A stretch of DNA of 33,558 bases from Staphylococcus pseudintermedius (GTDB taxonomy: Bacteria > Bacillota > Bacilli > Staphylococcales > Staphylococcaceae): contig NZ_MLGE02000022.1 of the NCBI RefSeq assembly GCF_001792775.2, positions 1-33,558 on the forward strand, read 5' to 3'. Shown here piece after piece: positions 1 to 8,091 of this stretch. The notes under the pieces are model-generated. The model was not told the origin of the DNA. It searched no databases and worked only from the letters and a program-made list of their open reading frames with translations. Numbering within the stretch: the stretch's first letter is position 1; each line of letters opens with the position of its first letter. Made by a program: the position numbers and the translations under genes.

Positions 1-65
1 GTTATAGAAATTTCTGGAATTTTAGGAATCGTATCTTAATGATTTCTAAGGTATTTGTAAGTGAA

Positions 66-110
66 TATAAAAAACGCATTAAACAACAAAATAACGTTGC
101 TTAATGCGTT
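66..110 (-). terminator. RNAIII intrinsic terminator
   Basis: AACGCATTAAACAAC (73-87) pairs with GTTGCTTAATGCGTT (96-110) with one wobble and an 8-nt loop. On the minus strand the stem is followed by TTTTATATT, so it ends RNAIII. Confidence 0.85.
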
Positions 111-381
111 ATCGTCTCACCAACCGACGTTGACAAAGAACCTTTATCATGAGCATCAAATAAAAATGAACAGACGAGCTTGGGAGGGACTCGCCTGTTC
201 TTCATATTAAGGGAATGTTTTATTTACAGTTATTCTATTTAATTGGGGATGTTATTAATTATGAAAAAATTTAGTGAATTTACCGATTATTAAATATTGC
301 TACAATGGCTTCAATATCGAAACCTGATTTTACTTTAGTCTAAGTAAGGAAAAAGATTCTAACAAATACTTTTATCAAATC

Positions 382-462
382 TTATTTTTTGATAAATTTT
401 GCTACTGTTTCTGCGATAAGTTTAACAAATTCAACGATTGTGCTAATGATATCTGCTGCCAT
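382..462 (-). CDS. hld: Delta-lysin (delta-hemolysin), 26 aa
   Basis: This small amphipathic helical cytolysin of the phenol-soluble modulin type is encoded inside RNAIII. The frame starts ATG at 462, preceded on the minus strand by AAGGAGGTG about 7 nt upstream, and ends TAA at 382-384. The peptide begins MAADIISTIVEFV and ends AKFIKK, with the i/i+3/i+4 spacing of hydrophobic residues and the C-terminal lysines of the family. It has no signal peptide, as expected for PSM-type peptides exported by their own ABC system. It is too short for usual gene callers and lies antisense to no other gene. S. aureus delta-toxin has the same length (26 aa). Confidence 0.93.
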   Translation of the reverse strand: MAADIISTIVEFVKLIAETVAKFIKK

Positions 463-655
463 AGTGAGCACCTCCTTAAATTATAAATAAAATCAAAGAC
501 TCCAATAGATTGTTGCTCCCTTAGTCATGTAAGCTGAGCGAAGAATACAATGACTAAGAACATCTGACTTAACTTAATCAGTAAATTTGATTAAGTGTAC
601 TCGACAACACTTAATACAAAATCACTTTATCTCCATCACCAATGTGATGATGACT

Positions 656-724
656 ATATTACAACATGTTTTTTGGTCCTTGTGTTAACCAGTGCGTAAG
701 TTGTTGATTTTTATGCTTAACTGT
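656..724 (-). promoter_or_regulatory. agr P3 promoter with AgrA repeats
   Basis: On the minus strand ACAGTTAAG (724-716) matches the AgrA direct repeat. Twenty-one bases further on, at 703-695, lies a weaker copy (CAACTTACG). A -10-like TGTAAT/TAATAT at 663-656 follows that second copy by 31 nt, the same repeat-to--10 distance as at P2. The assignment of the weak repeat and of the -10 is inferred from this shared geometry. Confidence 0.55.
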
Positions 725-765
725 TTAAAAATTTATGGTAAAATATTAAAAAACAACCAATCACA

Positions 766-832
766 ACAGTTAGGAATGATAAATGAACAGTTAGGCAAAA
801 AATAAAGCGTTTTAATAGTTGTGTATTATAAT
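766..832 (+). promoter_or_regulatory. agr P2 promoter with AgrA direct repeats
   Basis: Two exact copies of ACAGTTAGG lie at 766-774 and 787-795, 21 bp apart (two helical turns), which is the AgrA binding pattern. TATAAT at 827-832 starts 31 nt after the second repeat; the S. aureus P2 as I remember it has the same spacing. There is no good -35, as expected for an AgrA-dependent promoter. The transcript would begin just before the agrB ribosome binding site. Confidence 0.8.
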
Positions 833-853
833 TTAGACAAGGAGGAGAGCCGT

Positions 854-1420
854 ATGTTACTTATTGACAATGGAATTGAAAAAATGGCGCTGAAGCTCCA
901 ACAACGACAGAATTTAAGTCATATTGAGTTTTTAAAAGTGCGTTTAGGCATGCAAGTTGTCGTGATTAACTCATTTAAAGCTGTTGTGACTTACGGGCTT
1001 GCACTCCTATTAAACATTTTTTTATACACACTCATTGTTCACCTAACTTTTCTTGCCTTGAGGACTTATTCTCATGGGGCACACGCGAAAACTTCAATGC
1101 TTTGTCATGTACAAAACATTGCTTCATTCGTTGTTTTACCATGGTTAATAGTACAATATGACATTTCGTTTCAATTTTTGTTAAGCTTGAGTATATTGGC
1201 TGCGATGATCGTAATCAAATATGCACCCGCTGCAACGAAAAAAAGACCAATAGCTCCCAGAAGAGTGAAAGGCCTTAAAATCAAATCAATCATTGTATTC
1301 ATTTTACTCATGACTCTTGCATTCATCGTACCAACGCCTTATAATCGCTTTGTCGTTTATGGGGTATTATTACAATCATTCACATTATTACCTATCTTTT
1401 ATACTAAGGAGGAAGTTTAA
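854..1420 (+). CDS. agrB: AgrB, membrane endopeptidase for AIP maturation
   Basis: AgrB is the integral membrane cysteine endopeptidase that cuts the C-terminal tail off AgrD and forms the macrocycle. From the ATG at 854 (MLLIDNGIEK) the protein has 188 aa. This start sits 8 nt after AAGGAGGAG, whereas an in-frame GTG at 821 has no ribosome binding site. In this numbering the catalytic pair falls at H77 and C84, the same numbers as in S. aureus AgrB. Hydrophobic segments lie near residues 40-68, 90-125 and 142-180, separated by the basic stretch KKRPIAPRRVKGLKIK. It is the first gene of agrBDCA, driven by P2; agrD begins 1 nt after its stop. The frame is intact. Confidence 0.95.
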   Translation: MLLIDNGIEKMALKLQQRQNLSHIEFLKVRLGMQVVVINSFKAVVTYGLALLLNIFLYTLIVHLTFLALRTYSHGAHAKTSMLCHVQNIASFVVLPWLIVQYDISFQFLLSLSILAAMIVIKYAPAATKKRPIAPRRVKGLKIKSIIVFILLMTLAFIVPTPYNRFVVYGVLLQSFTLLPIFYTKEEV

Positions 1421-1421
1421 C

Positions 1422-1559
1422 ATGAGAATTTTAGAAGTTTTATTCAACCTTATTACAAATTTATTCCAATCAATCGGTACTTTTGCTAAATACCCTACTA
1501 GTACTGGATTTTTTGATGAGCCAGAAATCCCTGCCGAATTGTTAGAAGAGGACAAATAA
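1422..1559 (+). CDS. agrD: AgrD, autoinducing peptide precursor
   Basis: This 45-aa precursor of the secreted quorum-sensing peptide starts ATG at 1422 behind AAGGAGGAAG. It has an N-terminal amphipathic helix (residues 1-20), the signal segment, and an acidic C-terminal tail (DEPEIPAELLEEDK) that AgrB removes. By analogy the mature peptide is KYPTSTGFF (residues 23-31, coded by 1488-1514). Ser27 takes the place of the usual cysteine, so the ring closed to Phe31 would be a lactone rather than a thiolactone, as known for the S. intermedius group. A longer in-frame reading upstream, out of agrB, lacks a plausible start. Confidence 0.96.
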   Translation: MRILEVLFNLITNLFQSIGTFAKYPTSTGFFDEPEIPAELLEEDK

Positions 1560-1569
1560 AAGTTAGAAA

Positions 1570-2873
1570 GTGTGTATAAAATTGGAAATACTTTTTTTCA
1601 TATTTGTAGTGTTATTTCAATCCTTTATTTTCGCATCAGTTACGAGTATTATCCAAAAATATAAATATAGTCAAAGGGATTACATTATTCTCATCCTCGG
1701 GATAGTAATCCCTTCTATTATTTTATATTTAATTTTCGATAAAAATAGTTTGCTTTATTTAATTCTTAGTTTTTCATTTTTTATTACAGACGATCTAAAA
1801 TTGTAGGCATTATTAGTGTTCTAATCTCTATATTAATTTTACTTATTAGTGATTTTATAGCGACTGGTGTTTATACATATCTTTATGCATATCCCGTAAA
1901 CTATTACTTGTCTACGTTAGTGTATATGATGGTATTTACTTTTAGTTGTTTTTGTTTTTCTTTAGTTTTTGTAACTCTATTTAATAAATTTAAATCATCT
2001 TGGCTCTATATGAATAAGTTTTATTTAGCTATGCTTGTTTTATTTTTAGCAAGCGGATTCATCATCTTTTCTTCAATATTGCCTAAAACTGTGAACAACG
2101 TATATGATTTTAAATATTTAGGTATCATTTATTTTATTTCTTTTTCTGTTTTCGCTATATTAATTATAGCAACCACTTTAACAATTGAACGTGAAATCAA
2201 TTATAAACGGAAAAAGCAAGAATTAGACGATTATTATAAATATACAGTACAAATTGAAAAAATTAACAACAAAATGCGTAAATTCCGACATGACTATACG
2301 AATATTTTATTAACGATGTCCGAATATTTACGTGAAGATGATTTAGAAGGTTTGAAGCAATATTACCATGAACATATTAGTCCTTTAAAAAGCGAATTTG
2401 AATCCAATACGATGCGACTGAATGGTATTGAGAATCTAAAAGTCCGTGAAATTAAAGGCTTAATTACGACTAAAATTTTACAAGCGCAAGAAAATAATAT
2501 TGAAATCACTGTTGAAGTGGCGGATGAAATCACGCAAATTGATATGGATGCGATTCAACTCAGCCGTGTGTTAGGTATTATTATGGATAATGCGATAGAA
2601 GCTTCCAACACGATAGAGGACCCTATCATTCAAATCGCATTTATTAAGACGGATGAGTCCGTAATGATTATTATTATGAACAAAGCGCCAAAAGATATGC
2701 CTAAGTTACATACCTTGTTCCAGGATGGGTTTTCAACTAAAGGAAACAATCGAGGTATAGGATTAACAACATTAAAAGAGATTATTGATCAAACGGACAA
2801 TGTATTCCTTGATACGACGATCGAAAACCATTATTTTATTCAAAAACTAGAGATTATGAACGATTATGAATAA
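1570..2873 (+). pseudogene. agrC: AgrC, AIP sensor histidine kinase, frameshifted
   Basis: AgrC is the membrane receptor kinase for the autoinducing peptide. The gene is split. The N-terminal frame starts GTG at 1570, or more likely TTG at 1582 (MEILFFIF, resembling S. aureus MELL), and stops at TAG 1804-1806. The rest lies in another frame, which is closed by a TAG at 1767-1769 and then open from 1770 to 2873. The shift therefore lies within 1770-1803, which contains a T5 (1770-1774) and a T6 (1777-1782) tract. Adding one T rejoins the frames (SFSFF-YYRRSKIVG) into about 434 aa, near the 430 aa of S. aureus. The kinase half is intact: phospho-acceptor His in KFRHDYTNIL, N-box MDNAIEAS, G-box STKGNNRGIGL. 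The truncated receptor loses the rest of its sensor. A sequencing error is the main alternative. Confidence 0.85.
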
Positions 2874-2886
2874 GGATGTGTGTATC

Positions 2887-3603
2887 ATGAAAATTTTGAT
2901 TTGTGAGGATGATCCTAAACAACGCGAACGTATGGTGTCCATTATTGAAAACTATATTATGATTGAAGAGAAGCCGATGAAAATTGAGCTTGCTACCAAT
3001 GACCCTTATGCTATCTTAGAAACTTCTAAAAACATGACTGATATTGGCTGCTACTTTTTAGATATTCAATTAGAGTCTGATATTAACGGGATTAAATTAG
3101 GGAGCGAAATTCGTAAGCACGATCCTGTTGGGAATATTATTTTTGTGACGAGTCATAGTGAGCTGACGTACTTGACGTTTGTCTATAAAGTGGCTGCCAT
3201 GGATTTTATTTTTAAAGATGATCCTGAAGAATTAAGGACACGCATTATCGATTGTTTAGAAACAGCATTAAAACGGCTTGATTTATTAACAAAAGATCAT
3301 ACTGTTGAAACTTTGGAACTCAAACGTGGAACCAGCTCGGTTTACGTGAACTATGACGACGTGATGTTTTTCGAGTCCTCACCGAAGTCACATCGTTTAA
3401 TCGCGCATTTAGACAATCGTCAAATCGAATTTTACGGCAATTTGAAAGAGTTAGCTCAACTCGATGATCGATTCTTCAGATGCCACAACAGTTATGTGCT
3501 AAACAGAAGAAATATTACAAGTGTCGATACGAAAGAACGGATTGCTTATTTCAAAAATGAAGAATTTTGTTACGTGTCGGTGCGTAATTTGAAGAAAATT
3601 TAA
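2887..3603 (+). CDS. agrA: AgrA, LytTR response regulator
   Basis: AgrA is the DNA-binding response regulator that activates P2 and P3. From the ATG at 2887 (MKILICEDDPK) it has 238 aa, the same length as S. aureus AgrA; the start follows AAGGA about 10 nt upstream. The receiver domain spans about 1-125 with phospho-acceptor D59 (YFLDI) and an acidic pocket at E7-D8-D9. The LytTR domain spans about 140-238 with H169, N201 and R233, the DNA-contacting residues, and C199, the reported redox-sensitive cysteine, at the S. aureus numbers. The frame overlaps or abuts the end of agrC. The gene looks fully functional, so the locus is damaged only in agrC. Confidence 0.96.
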   Translation: MKILICEDDPKQRERMVSIIENYIMIEEKPMKIELATNDPYAILETSKNMTDIGCYFLDIQLESDINGIKLGSEIRKHDPVGNIIFVTSHSELTYLTFVYKVAAMDFIFKDDPEELRTRIIDCLETALKRLDLLTKDHTVETLELKRGTSSVYVNYDDVMFFESSPKSHRLIAHLDNRQIEFYGNLKELAQLDDRFFRCHNSYVLNRRNITSVDTKERIAYFKNEEFCYVSVRNLKKI

Positions 3604-3620
3604 AAGCTATATATCGCATT

Positions 3621-3660
3621 AAAAAGCCAATTTCCCGGATAGGTGGGAGATTGGCTTTTT
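3621..3660. terminator. Bidirectional terminator between agrA and scrK
   Basis: AAAAAGCCAATTTCCC (3621-3636) pairs with GGGAGATTGGCTTTTT (3645-3660). Both strands end in a T run, so it serves the convergent agrA and scrK transcripts. Confidence 0.88.
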
Positions 3661-3662
3661 AA

Positions 3663-4607
3663 TTAAAGTTCTTCTAATGTTGGTAGGCTTGAAATGGCGC
3701 CATATTGCGACACGACGCGACCTGAAACTTGATGTGCAAATTTTAAAATATCATGCCCGTGTTGGCGTAATGTCTCAATTGGTTGTTGCTCGGATTGACA
3801 TAATTTCGCACTGATTGCACCGATAAATGCATCGCCTGCTCCTGTCGAATCCACCACTTGCGCTGGCGGTGTGGGCACTTCAATTGTTGAGCCATCTTCG
3901 AAAATTAAAGATGCTCCGCGACTGCCTTTTGTGTAAATGACCGCTTGCACGTTGCCGACAAACAGTGATTTTAACGCTTCCGCTTCATCCTCATGTCGTG
4001 TAACAAATGACAGTTCTTCATCTGAAACTTTAACAACATGTGCACGTGGTAAAAATGCTTGCAATGTCTCGTAATAAACATCATGGTCATCCCATAAAGG
4101 TAAGCGCACATTCGGATCAAACACAACGGTCGCACCGACTTGTTCCGCCTTATCCAGTAATGTCACATGTGCGCGTTTCATAGGACTGTCAACTAATGCT
4201 ACCGAACAAAAATGTACTAAATCACCTTGTTGCAACTCAATTGTGTCAATATTTTCAGCTTCATACAGCATGTCTGCACTCGGTTTCCGGTAAAATGAAA
4301 AGTCTCGTTCTCCATCATTAGATAAACTGACAAATGCAAGTGCTGTATTCGCTTCTTTTGTCGTTAAAATATGTGAGGTGTCGACTTCAACCGCTTGTAA
4401 CGTCTCGATGATTTTGTCACCAAAAGCGTCTTCACCCACTTGTGTAATCAAATGACTGTTGCCACCTAATTTTTGAACAGCAGCAGCCACATTACACGGT
4501 GCACCACCGACTTGCGGTTCAAACCCTGTCACATCTTTCAATGGCGTCTCTCTTTGTGTAGGAATAAAATCGATGAGCGCTTCACCTATTGCATAAAAAC
4601 GTTTCAT
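3663..4607 (-). CDS. scrK: Fructokinase, PfkB family
   Basis: This 314-aa ATP-dependent fructokinase phosphorylates the fructose released by sucrose-6-phosphate hydrolase, feeding glycolysis as fructose-6-phosphate. The ribokinase/PfkB fold shows the substrate signature GGAPCNVA (34-41), DPNVR (164-168), and the C-terminal signature DSTGAGDAF (253-261) with D259 as catalytic base. It starts 3 nt after the scrB stop, with its ribosome binding site (AGGAGG) over the end of scrB, so the two are co-transcribed and probably translationally coupled. The same scrR-scrB-scrK block follows agrA in S. aureus. Confidence 0.93.
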   Translation of the reverse strand: MKRFYAIGEALIDFIPTQRETPLKDVTGFEPQVGGAPCNVAAAVQKLGGNSHLITQVGEDAFGDKIIETLQAVEVDTSHILTTKEANTALAFVSLSNDGERDFSFYRKPSADMLYEAENIDTIELQQGDLVHFCSVALVDSPMKRAHVTLLDKAEQVGATVVFDPNVRLPLWDDHDVYYETLQAFLPRAHVVKVSDEELSFVTRHEDEAEALKSLFVGNVQAVIYTKGSRGASLIFEDGSTIEVPTPPAQVVDSTGAGDAFIGAISAKLCQSEQQPIETLRQHGHDILKFAHQVSGRVVSQYGAISSLPTLEEL

Positions 4608-4610
4608 TCA

Positions 4611-6095
4611 TTATCCTCCTTCCACAATATCGTATTTAGTCATTTTCAAATAAATTTGACCGGAATCTGTGACGACTTTAAACTTATTTGATGTCGCTTT
4701 AGGGAAAATGCGTGACGTCAACACTCGTTCCCCTTCATTACAAAAGATTTCAATGCTTGATGTATCCACGAAAATACGTAATTGTTTCAAATCCGTATGT
4801 AATTGCGTCACCCTCATCGTTCCTTCAACTGGATACGGTAATGCCCCACTATCAAAGCGCTCCAGTGAAACCTGACGTGTCGTTGCATCATACCGAATCG
4901 TTGTGGATTCATTGCGTGATGCACGGAGTTGTAATTCAAACGCAGAAGCCTCATTTTCTAAAATATCAACGACCAACTCATATTGCACTCCTTCATAAGG
5001 ATGGAGTTGTTTAATAAATTTGTTCGCATAACCGAGCGCAACTTCTTCATTTTTACGTAACTTTCTTAAATGCATATGCGGTTTTTGTTTTAATTTGCCG
5101 TCTTCAATCGTTAATGTTCTTGGCAAAGTTAAACAGTGTGCCCAACCGTCATCATCTGTCGGATATTCGGTGTCAGGTAGACCCATCCAACCAATTAACA
5201 CACGTCGCCCCGCTTCATCAGTCATCGTTTGAGGGGCATAAAAATCAAACCCGTGGTCAAGTTCGGTAAACGGACCATGATCAAATTCTAATGTATCAAA
5301 ATTTAACGTTCCCATTATGTAACCGCTTTGGTAAATGTTTTGATACGCATCGCCTTCAGATTCTATGCCTTGTGGACAGAATAGCAAAATATCTTTTCCA
5401 TGAATTTGAAAATAATCTGGACACTCCCACATATAACCAAAATCTTCTAATTGGGTTTGAATTTCACCTTTAAACTGCCACGGTCCTTCAGGGCGTTCAG
5501 CTTCGTATAATACGGCACACCCTGTTTCATTCTCACGTTGTGCTCCTAGCAATGCATACAGTTTCCCATCTTTCTCAAACACTTTAGGATCGCGAAAGTG
5601 TTGTGTATACCCTTGAGGAGGTGCCGGAATGGCTGGAGGTAATAGTTTACGGACTGACCCATTTGCTTGCACTTCTGCTACGATTTGACTACTGTGACGG
5701 TTCCACTCATTGTCACGATGATTGCCTGTGTACATATAATACAATTTTTGATCAAACGAAAATGCACTCCCACTGTAGACGCCGTGACTATCAAACGTTT
5801 GATCCGGGCGTAATACGACACCAAGATCTTCAAACTGTACGAGATTGTTGCTTGTGAGTAACCGCCAATATTTTAAACCATGTACGGCACCTAGTGGAAA
5901 CCATTGATGTGCGATATAATATTGACCATTAAAAAAGATCAAACCGTTTGGATCATTTAATAATCCTGTTGGGGGCTGAATATGGTAGGTTTGTCGAAAT
6001 GGAGAGCGGTTCACTTTGGCCGTTAATAACTCCATTTCCTCATGTGTTGCTTCTTCATACTTACGATAACGCTTTTCTCTACTCCATTGTTCCAT
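4611..6095 (-). CDS. scrB: Sucrose-6-phosphate hydrolase (GH32)
   Basis: This cytosolic invertase-type enzyme splits sucrose-6-phosphate, delivered by the sucrose PTS, into glucose-6-phosphate and fructose. It has the GH32 five-blade propeller followed by a C-terminal beta-sandwich. In the numbering from the first Met, the nucleophile is D49 in NDPNG (48-52), the stabiliser is D170 in FRDP, and the acid/base is E225 in MWECPD. Two adjacent ATGs exist (6098 and 6095). The second is preferred because it lies 6 nt from AGGAGG, against 3 nt for the first; the protein is 494 aa from there. The operator-like site at 6118-6131 lies just upstream. Confidence 0.93.
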   Translation of the reverse strand: MEQWSREKRYRKYEEATHEEMELLTAKVNRSPFRQTYHIQPPTGLLNDPNGLIFFNGQYYIAHQWFPLGAVHGLKYWRLLTSNNLVQFEDLGVVLRPDQTFDSHGVYSGSAFSFDQKLYYMYTGNHRDNEWNRHSSQIVAEVQANGSVRKLLPPAIPAPPQGYTQHFRDPKVFEKDGKLYALLGAQRENETGCAVLYEAERPEGPWQFKGEIQTQLEDFGYMWECPDYFQIHGKDILLFCPQGIESEGDAYQNIYQSGYIMGTLNFDTLEFDHGPFTELDHGFDFYAPQTMTDEAGRRVLIGWMGLPDTEYPTDDDGWAHCLTLPRTLTIEDGKLKQKPHMHLRKLRKNEEVALGYANKFIKQLHPYEGVQYELVVDILENEASAFELQLRASRNESTTIRYDATTRQVSLERFDSGALPYPVEGTMRVTQLHTDLKQLRIFVDTSSIEIFCNEGERVLTSRIFPKATSNKFKVVTDSGQIYLKMTKYDIVEGG

Positions 6096-6117
6096 CATAT
6101 ACCTCCTTTTAACACAT

Positions 6118-6131
6118 TGGTAACGGTTCCA
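6118..6131. promoter_or_regulatory. LacI-type operator or cre site before scrB
   Basis: TGGTAACGGTTCCA, an imperfect palindrome around a central CG, sits between scrR and scrB, 23 nt before the scrB start. It fits the CcpA cre pattern TGWNANCGNTNWCA at all positions except the two W positions (12 of 14). It could equally be the ScrR operator, since both proteins belong to the LacI family and read similar sites. Confidence 0.6.
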
Positions 6132-6150
6132 CCTCTTTTGAGATAAACCC

Positions 6151-7098
6151 TCATAATTTGGAATTCACGTCAAGTTGACAACTTTGAATAAGGTCCGGCT
6201 GTTCCATTTGAAGCTGTAATTGTTCAAATGCGATACGTCCTGCCGCTTCATATTGATAAGGTAGGGTAAAAATCATTGGATGAACAATTTGTGTCATAGG
6301 ATCTCCGCCAAAACCAGCAACCCACGGCGGTTCGGTCATATGGTCGTGCATCAACGCTTTATAGAGCGCCAAAGCAATCGTATCTGTCGCACCGACGTAC
6401 GCCACAGATGGTTGTTGGGTAAGCTGACCTTTAATTGATTGCAGTGCGGTTTCATAATCAAACGATGTCATCAATGTTTCATATGTAACCTGATTTGCGG
6501 TTAACACTTCAATCAAACCTCGAAAACGTTGCTCACCGACCGCGACGTCATCTTCTTGAATACTCGCATAAATGACATGTTGCTTCCCTTGTGCCATAAT
6601 TTCTCGTCCCATTAGTTGACCAGCTTGATAATCATTATGGTAAACCGAGCTTAACGATGCATGTGCTTGGCCAATGATGATGACTGGTTTATCAATTTCT
6701 TGAATGACAGCCATATGTGCATCTGTCACAGTAGTCGCCATAAATAAAATGCCATCCACTTTACTTCTTTTAAAAGATTTCAGCGCATCAAGTTCCTGTT
6801 CCACATGACGCTCAGTTAAATTTAACAACATTTGATAGCCAAATGCGTCACATTTCGCTTTAATCCCTTTAACGGTTTGTGACACGGCATGAGAATACAT
6901 TCTCGGGAAAATAATACCAATCATCATACTTTTTTGTGCTCTTAAACTTTGAGCAAATTGGTTCGGTTCATAACCGTATGTATCAATGACGTGTTGAATT
7001 TTTCGCTTTGTCTTTAAACTAATCGAACCTTGATTCAAATACCTTGAAACTGTACTTTTAGAAACGCCCGCTAGATTGGCGATATCCTGTATATTCAT
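6151..7098 (-). CDS. scrR: Sucrose operon repressor, LacI family
   Basis: This 315-aa repressor has an N-terminal LacI helix-turn-helix (MNIQDIANLAGVSKSTVSRY, 1-20) followed by the hinge and a periplasmic-binding-protein-like effector domain (about 60-315). It starts ATG at 7098 behind GAGGTGAT. It is first in the order scrR-scrB-scrK on the minus strand, with a palindromic site directly before scrB that it probably binds; sucrose-derived sugars would relieve repression. This fits the S. xylosus ScrR model. Specific assignment to sucrose comes from the neighbours rather than from the effector pocket. Confidence 0.9.
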   Translation of the reverse strand: MNIQDIANLAGVSKSTVSRYLNQGSISLKTKRKIQHVIDTYGYEPNQFAQSLRAQKSMMIGIIFPRMYSHAVSQTVKGIKAKCDAFGYQMLLNLTERHVEQELDALKSFKRSKVDGILFMATTVTDAHMAVIQEIDKPVIIIGQAHASLSSVYHNDYQAGQLMGREIMAQGKQHVIYASIQEDDVAVGEQRFRGLIEVLTANQVTYETLMTSFDYETALQSIKGQLTQQPSVAYVGATDTIALALYKALMHDHMTEPPWVAGFGGDPMTQIVHPMIFTLPYQYEAAGRIAFEQLQLQMEQPDLIQSCQLDVNSKL

Positions 7099-7440
7099 TG
7101 TTCATCACCTCACAGTCTCAATAGCTATTTTATCATAAAACCCCTCACGATTACTGTATAAAATACGATATGAGATGAAAAAAACCTGATTTTACACAGT
7201 GGATACTGGTGTCTATCCATGAGAAAATTCTCTTCGTTTCTTTTGTCATTTAATACTTTCAATTCATTATCTACGCATAAACTTGAAGCCCCTTTACAAA
7301 AAATCATTGAGAAATGGGTGTATCATTACAAAAGATAATATATAAAAATAAAATTAATATATCGAATTTGTAAGAACATTTGGTAAATTAAATTAATAAA
7401 AAAATAGTTTCTCTAATAGATATAGTTGAGTGCGATAAAT

Positions 7441-7640
7441 ATGGTCGCGCTCTTAATTGGTTTAGGTCCACTTCTAGATTGGATATTTTCCTACAATCGC
7501 ATCAAAATTTGGAGATAAACCTGTCAAACAGAACATCGTCGCTACCGTTTGAACACTGATTTTTGTGATTTTCTTCTTCCCATTTACTGGTTGTAGTTTT
7601 CTGACAATAACCGAAACTCATTTCTTAACTCAACATAAAA
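7441..7640 (+). pseudogene. Remnant of a membrane-protein gene (MarC-like?)
   Basis: Two reading frames give protein-like pieces that can be joined. The first is MVALLIGLGPLLDWIF from 7441. The second, after a shift near 7490, reads IASKFGDKPVKQNIVATV, then a TGA stop (7550-7552), then TLIFVIFFFPFTG. The pattern (a Gly-Pro-Leu motif, then a charged loop, then a hydrophobic helix ending in Phe-x-x-x-Gly) resembles the start of MarC/UPF0056 membrane proteins. Nothing after about 7640 is recognisable. With both a frameshift and a stop, it cannot be functional. The family call is a guess from pattern only. Confidence 0.3.
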
Positions 7641-7762
7641 CTTTAAAAAGAAATGGTATTGACTATTATTAGTTGAAAATTAATTTTTGACACCGCAACT
7701 GTAACTGTATTTTTAAGTAATCACTGACAGTATGTATAGCATTCTAATGTAGGCATAAGCAT

Positions 7763-7811
7763 GTCCTTCCAAATCATTGTTTGTGAATAATAATTGGAAG
7801 GACTTTTTTAT
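7763..7811 (+). terminator. Intrinsic terminator, plus strand
   Basis: GTCCTTCCAA (7763-7772) pairs perfectly with TTGGAAGGAC (7794-7803) and is followed by TTTTTTATTTTT. No intact rightward gene precedes it, so it is probably left over from the gene whose remains lie at 7441-7640. Confidence 0.8.
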
Positions 7812-8091
7812 TTTTATTGTTTTACCTTAAGAAAATATCTTATTTAATTTAAAAGTACTATTTCTAACCAAACTTTCAATGTTCATTGAGGTTCTAATTC
7901 ATTATTGTATATGATTGAGCAATACAAACATGTTCAACTTCTAAATTTACAATTTTTTATATTGTCCTTGAATGCATCAATGAGGAAATACTTATATAAA
8001 CTTAATTATTTTTACTGTATTTATCTTTTCGAAAAGCTTTAATGTAGTAAATAGTTATTGATAGCACCTTGACAATCGATATTTTAACAAA

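Larger units (their letters stand above)
66..650 (-). ncRNA. rnaIII: RNAIII, agr effector RNA (ends approximate)
   Basis: RNAIII is the regulatory RNA made from promoter P3 of agr; it carries the delta-lysin gene and acts by base pairing with target mRNAs. The call rests on the embedded delta-lysin frame (382-462), on its position divergent from agrB, and on two features of the 3' part. One is a hairpin (168-178 pairing 190-200) whose loop reads TCCCTCCC on the transcript, a C-rich anti-Shine-Dalgarno loop typical of RNAIII. The other is a 15-bp terminator stem (73-87 with 96-110) followed by T-rich bases. A second C-rich patch, ATCCCC, lies near 245-250. The 5' end is inferred from a -10-like element near 656-663, giving about 580 nt, somewhat longer than the 514 nt of S. 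aureus, with a leader of about 187 nt before hld. Confidence 0.85.
7099..8091. other. Intergenic stretch between scrR and the P450 gene
   Basis: About 990 bases hold no intact gene. The part nearest scrR (7099-7320) should contain its promoter, but no convincing -35/-10 pair is visible. A membrane-protein remnant lies at about 7441-7640 and a strong plus-strand terminator at 7763-7811, both listed separately. From 7812 to 8091 only AT-rich sequence is seen; no clear terminator for the leftward P450 transcript was found. Confidence 0.6.

Noticed and set aside
3..104. Plus-strand open frame from the window edge (ending KRIKQQNNVA)
   Set aside because: It ends inside the RNAIII terminator hairpin and has no recognisable family; it could be the tail of an upstream gene, but there is too little to support it.
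7125..7307. Minus-strand 60-codon frame upstream of scrR
   Set aside because: No ribosome binding site, no family resemblance, and it covers the region where the scrR promoter should be.
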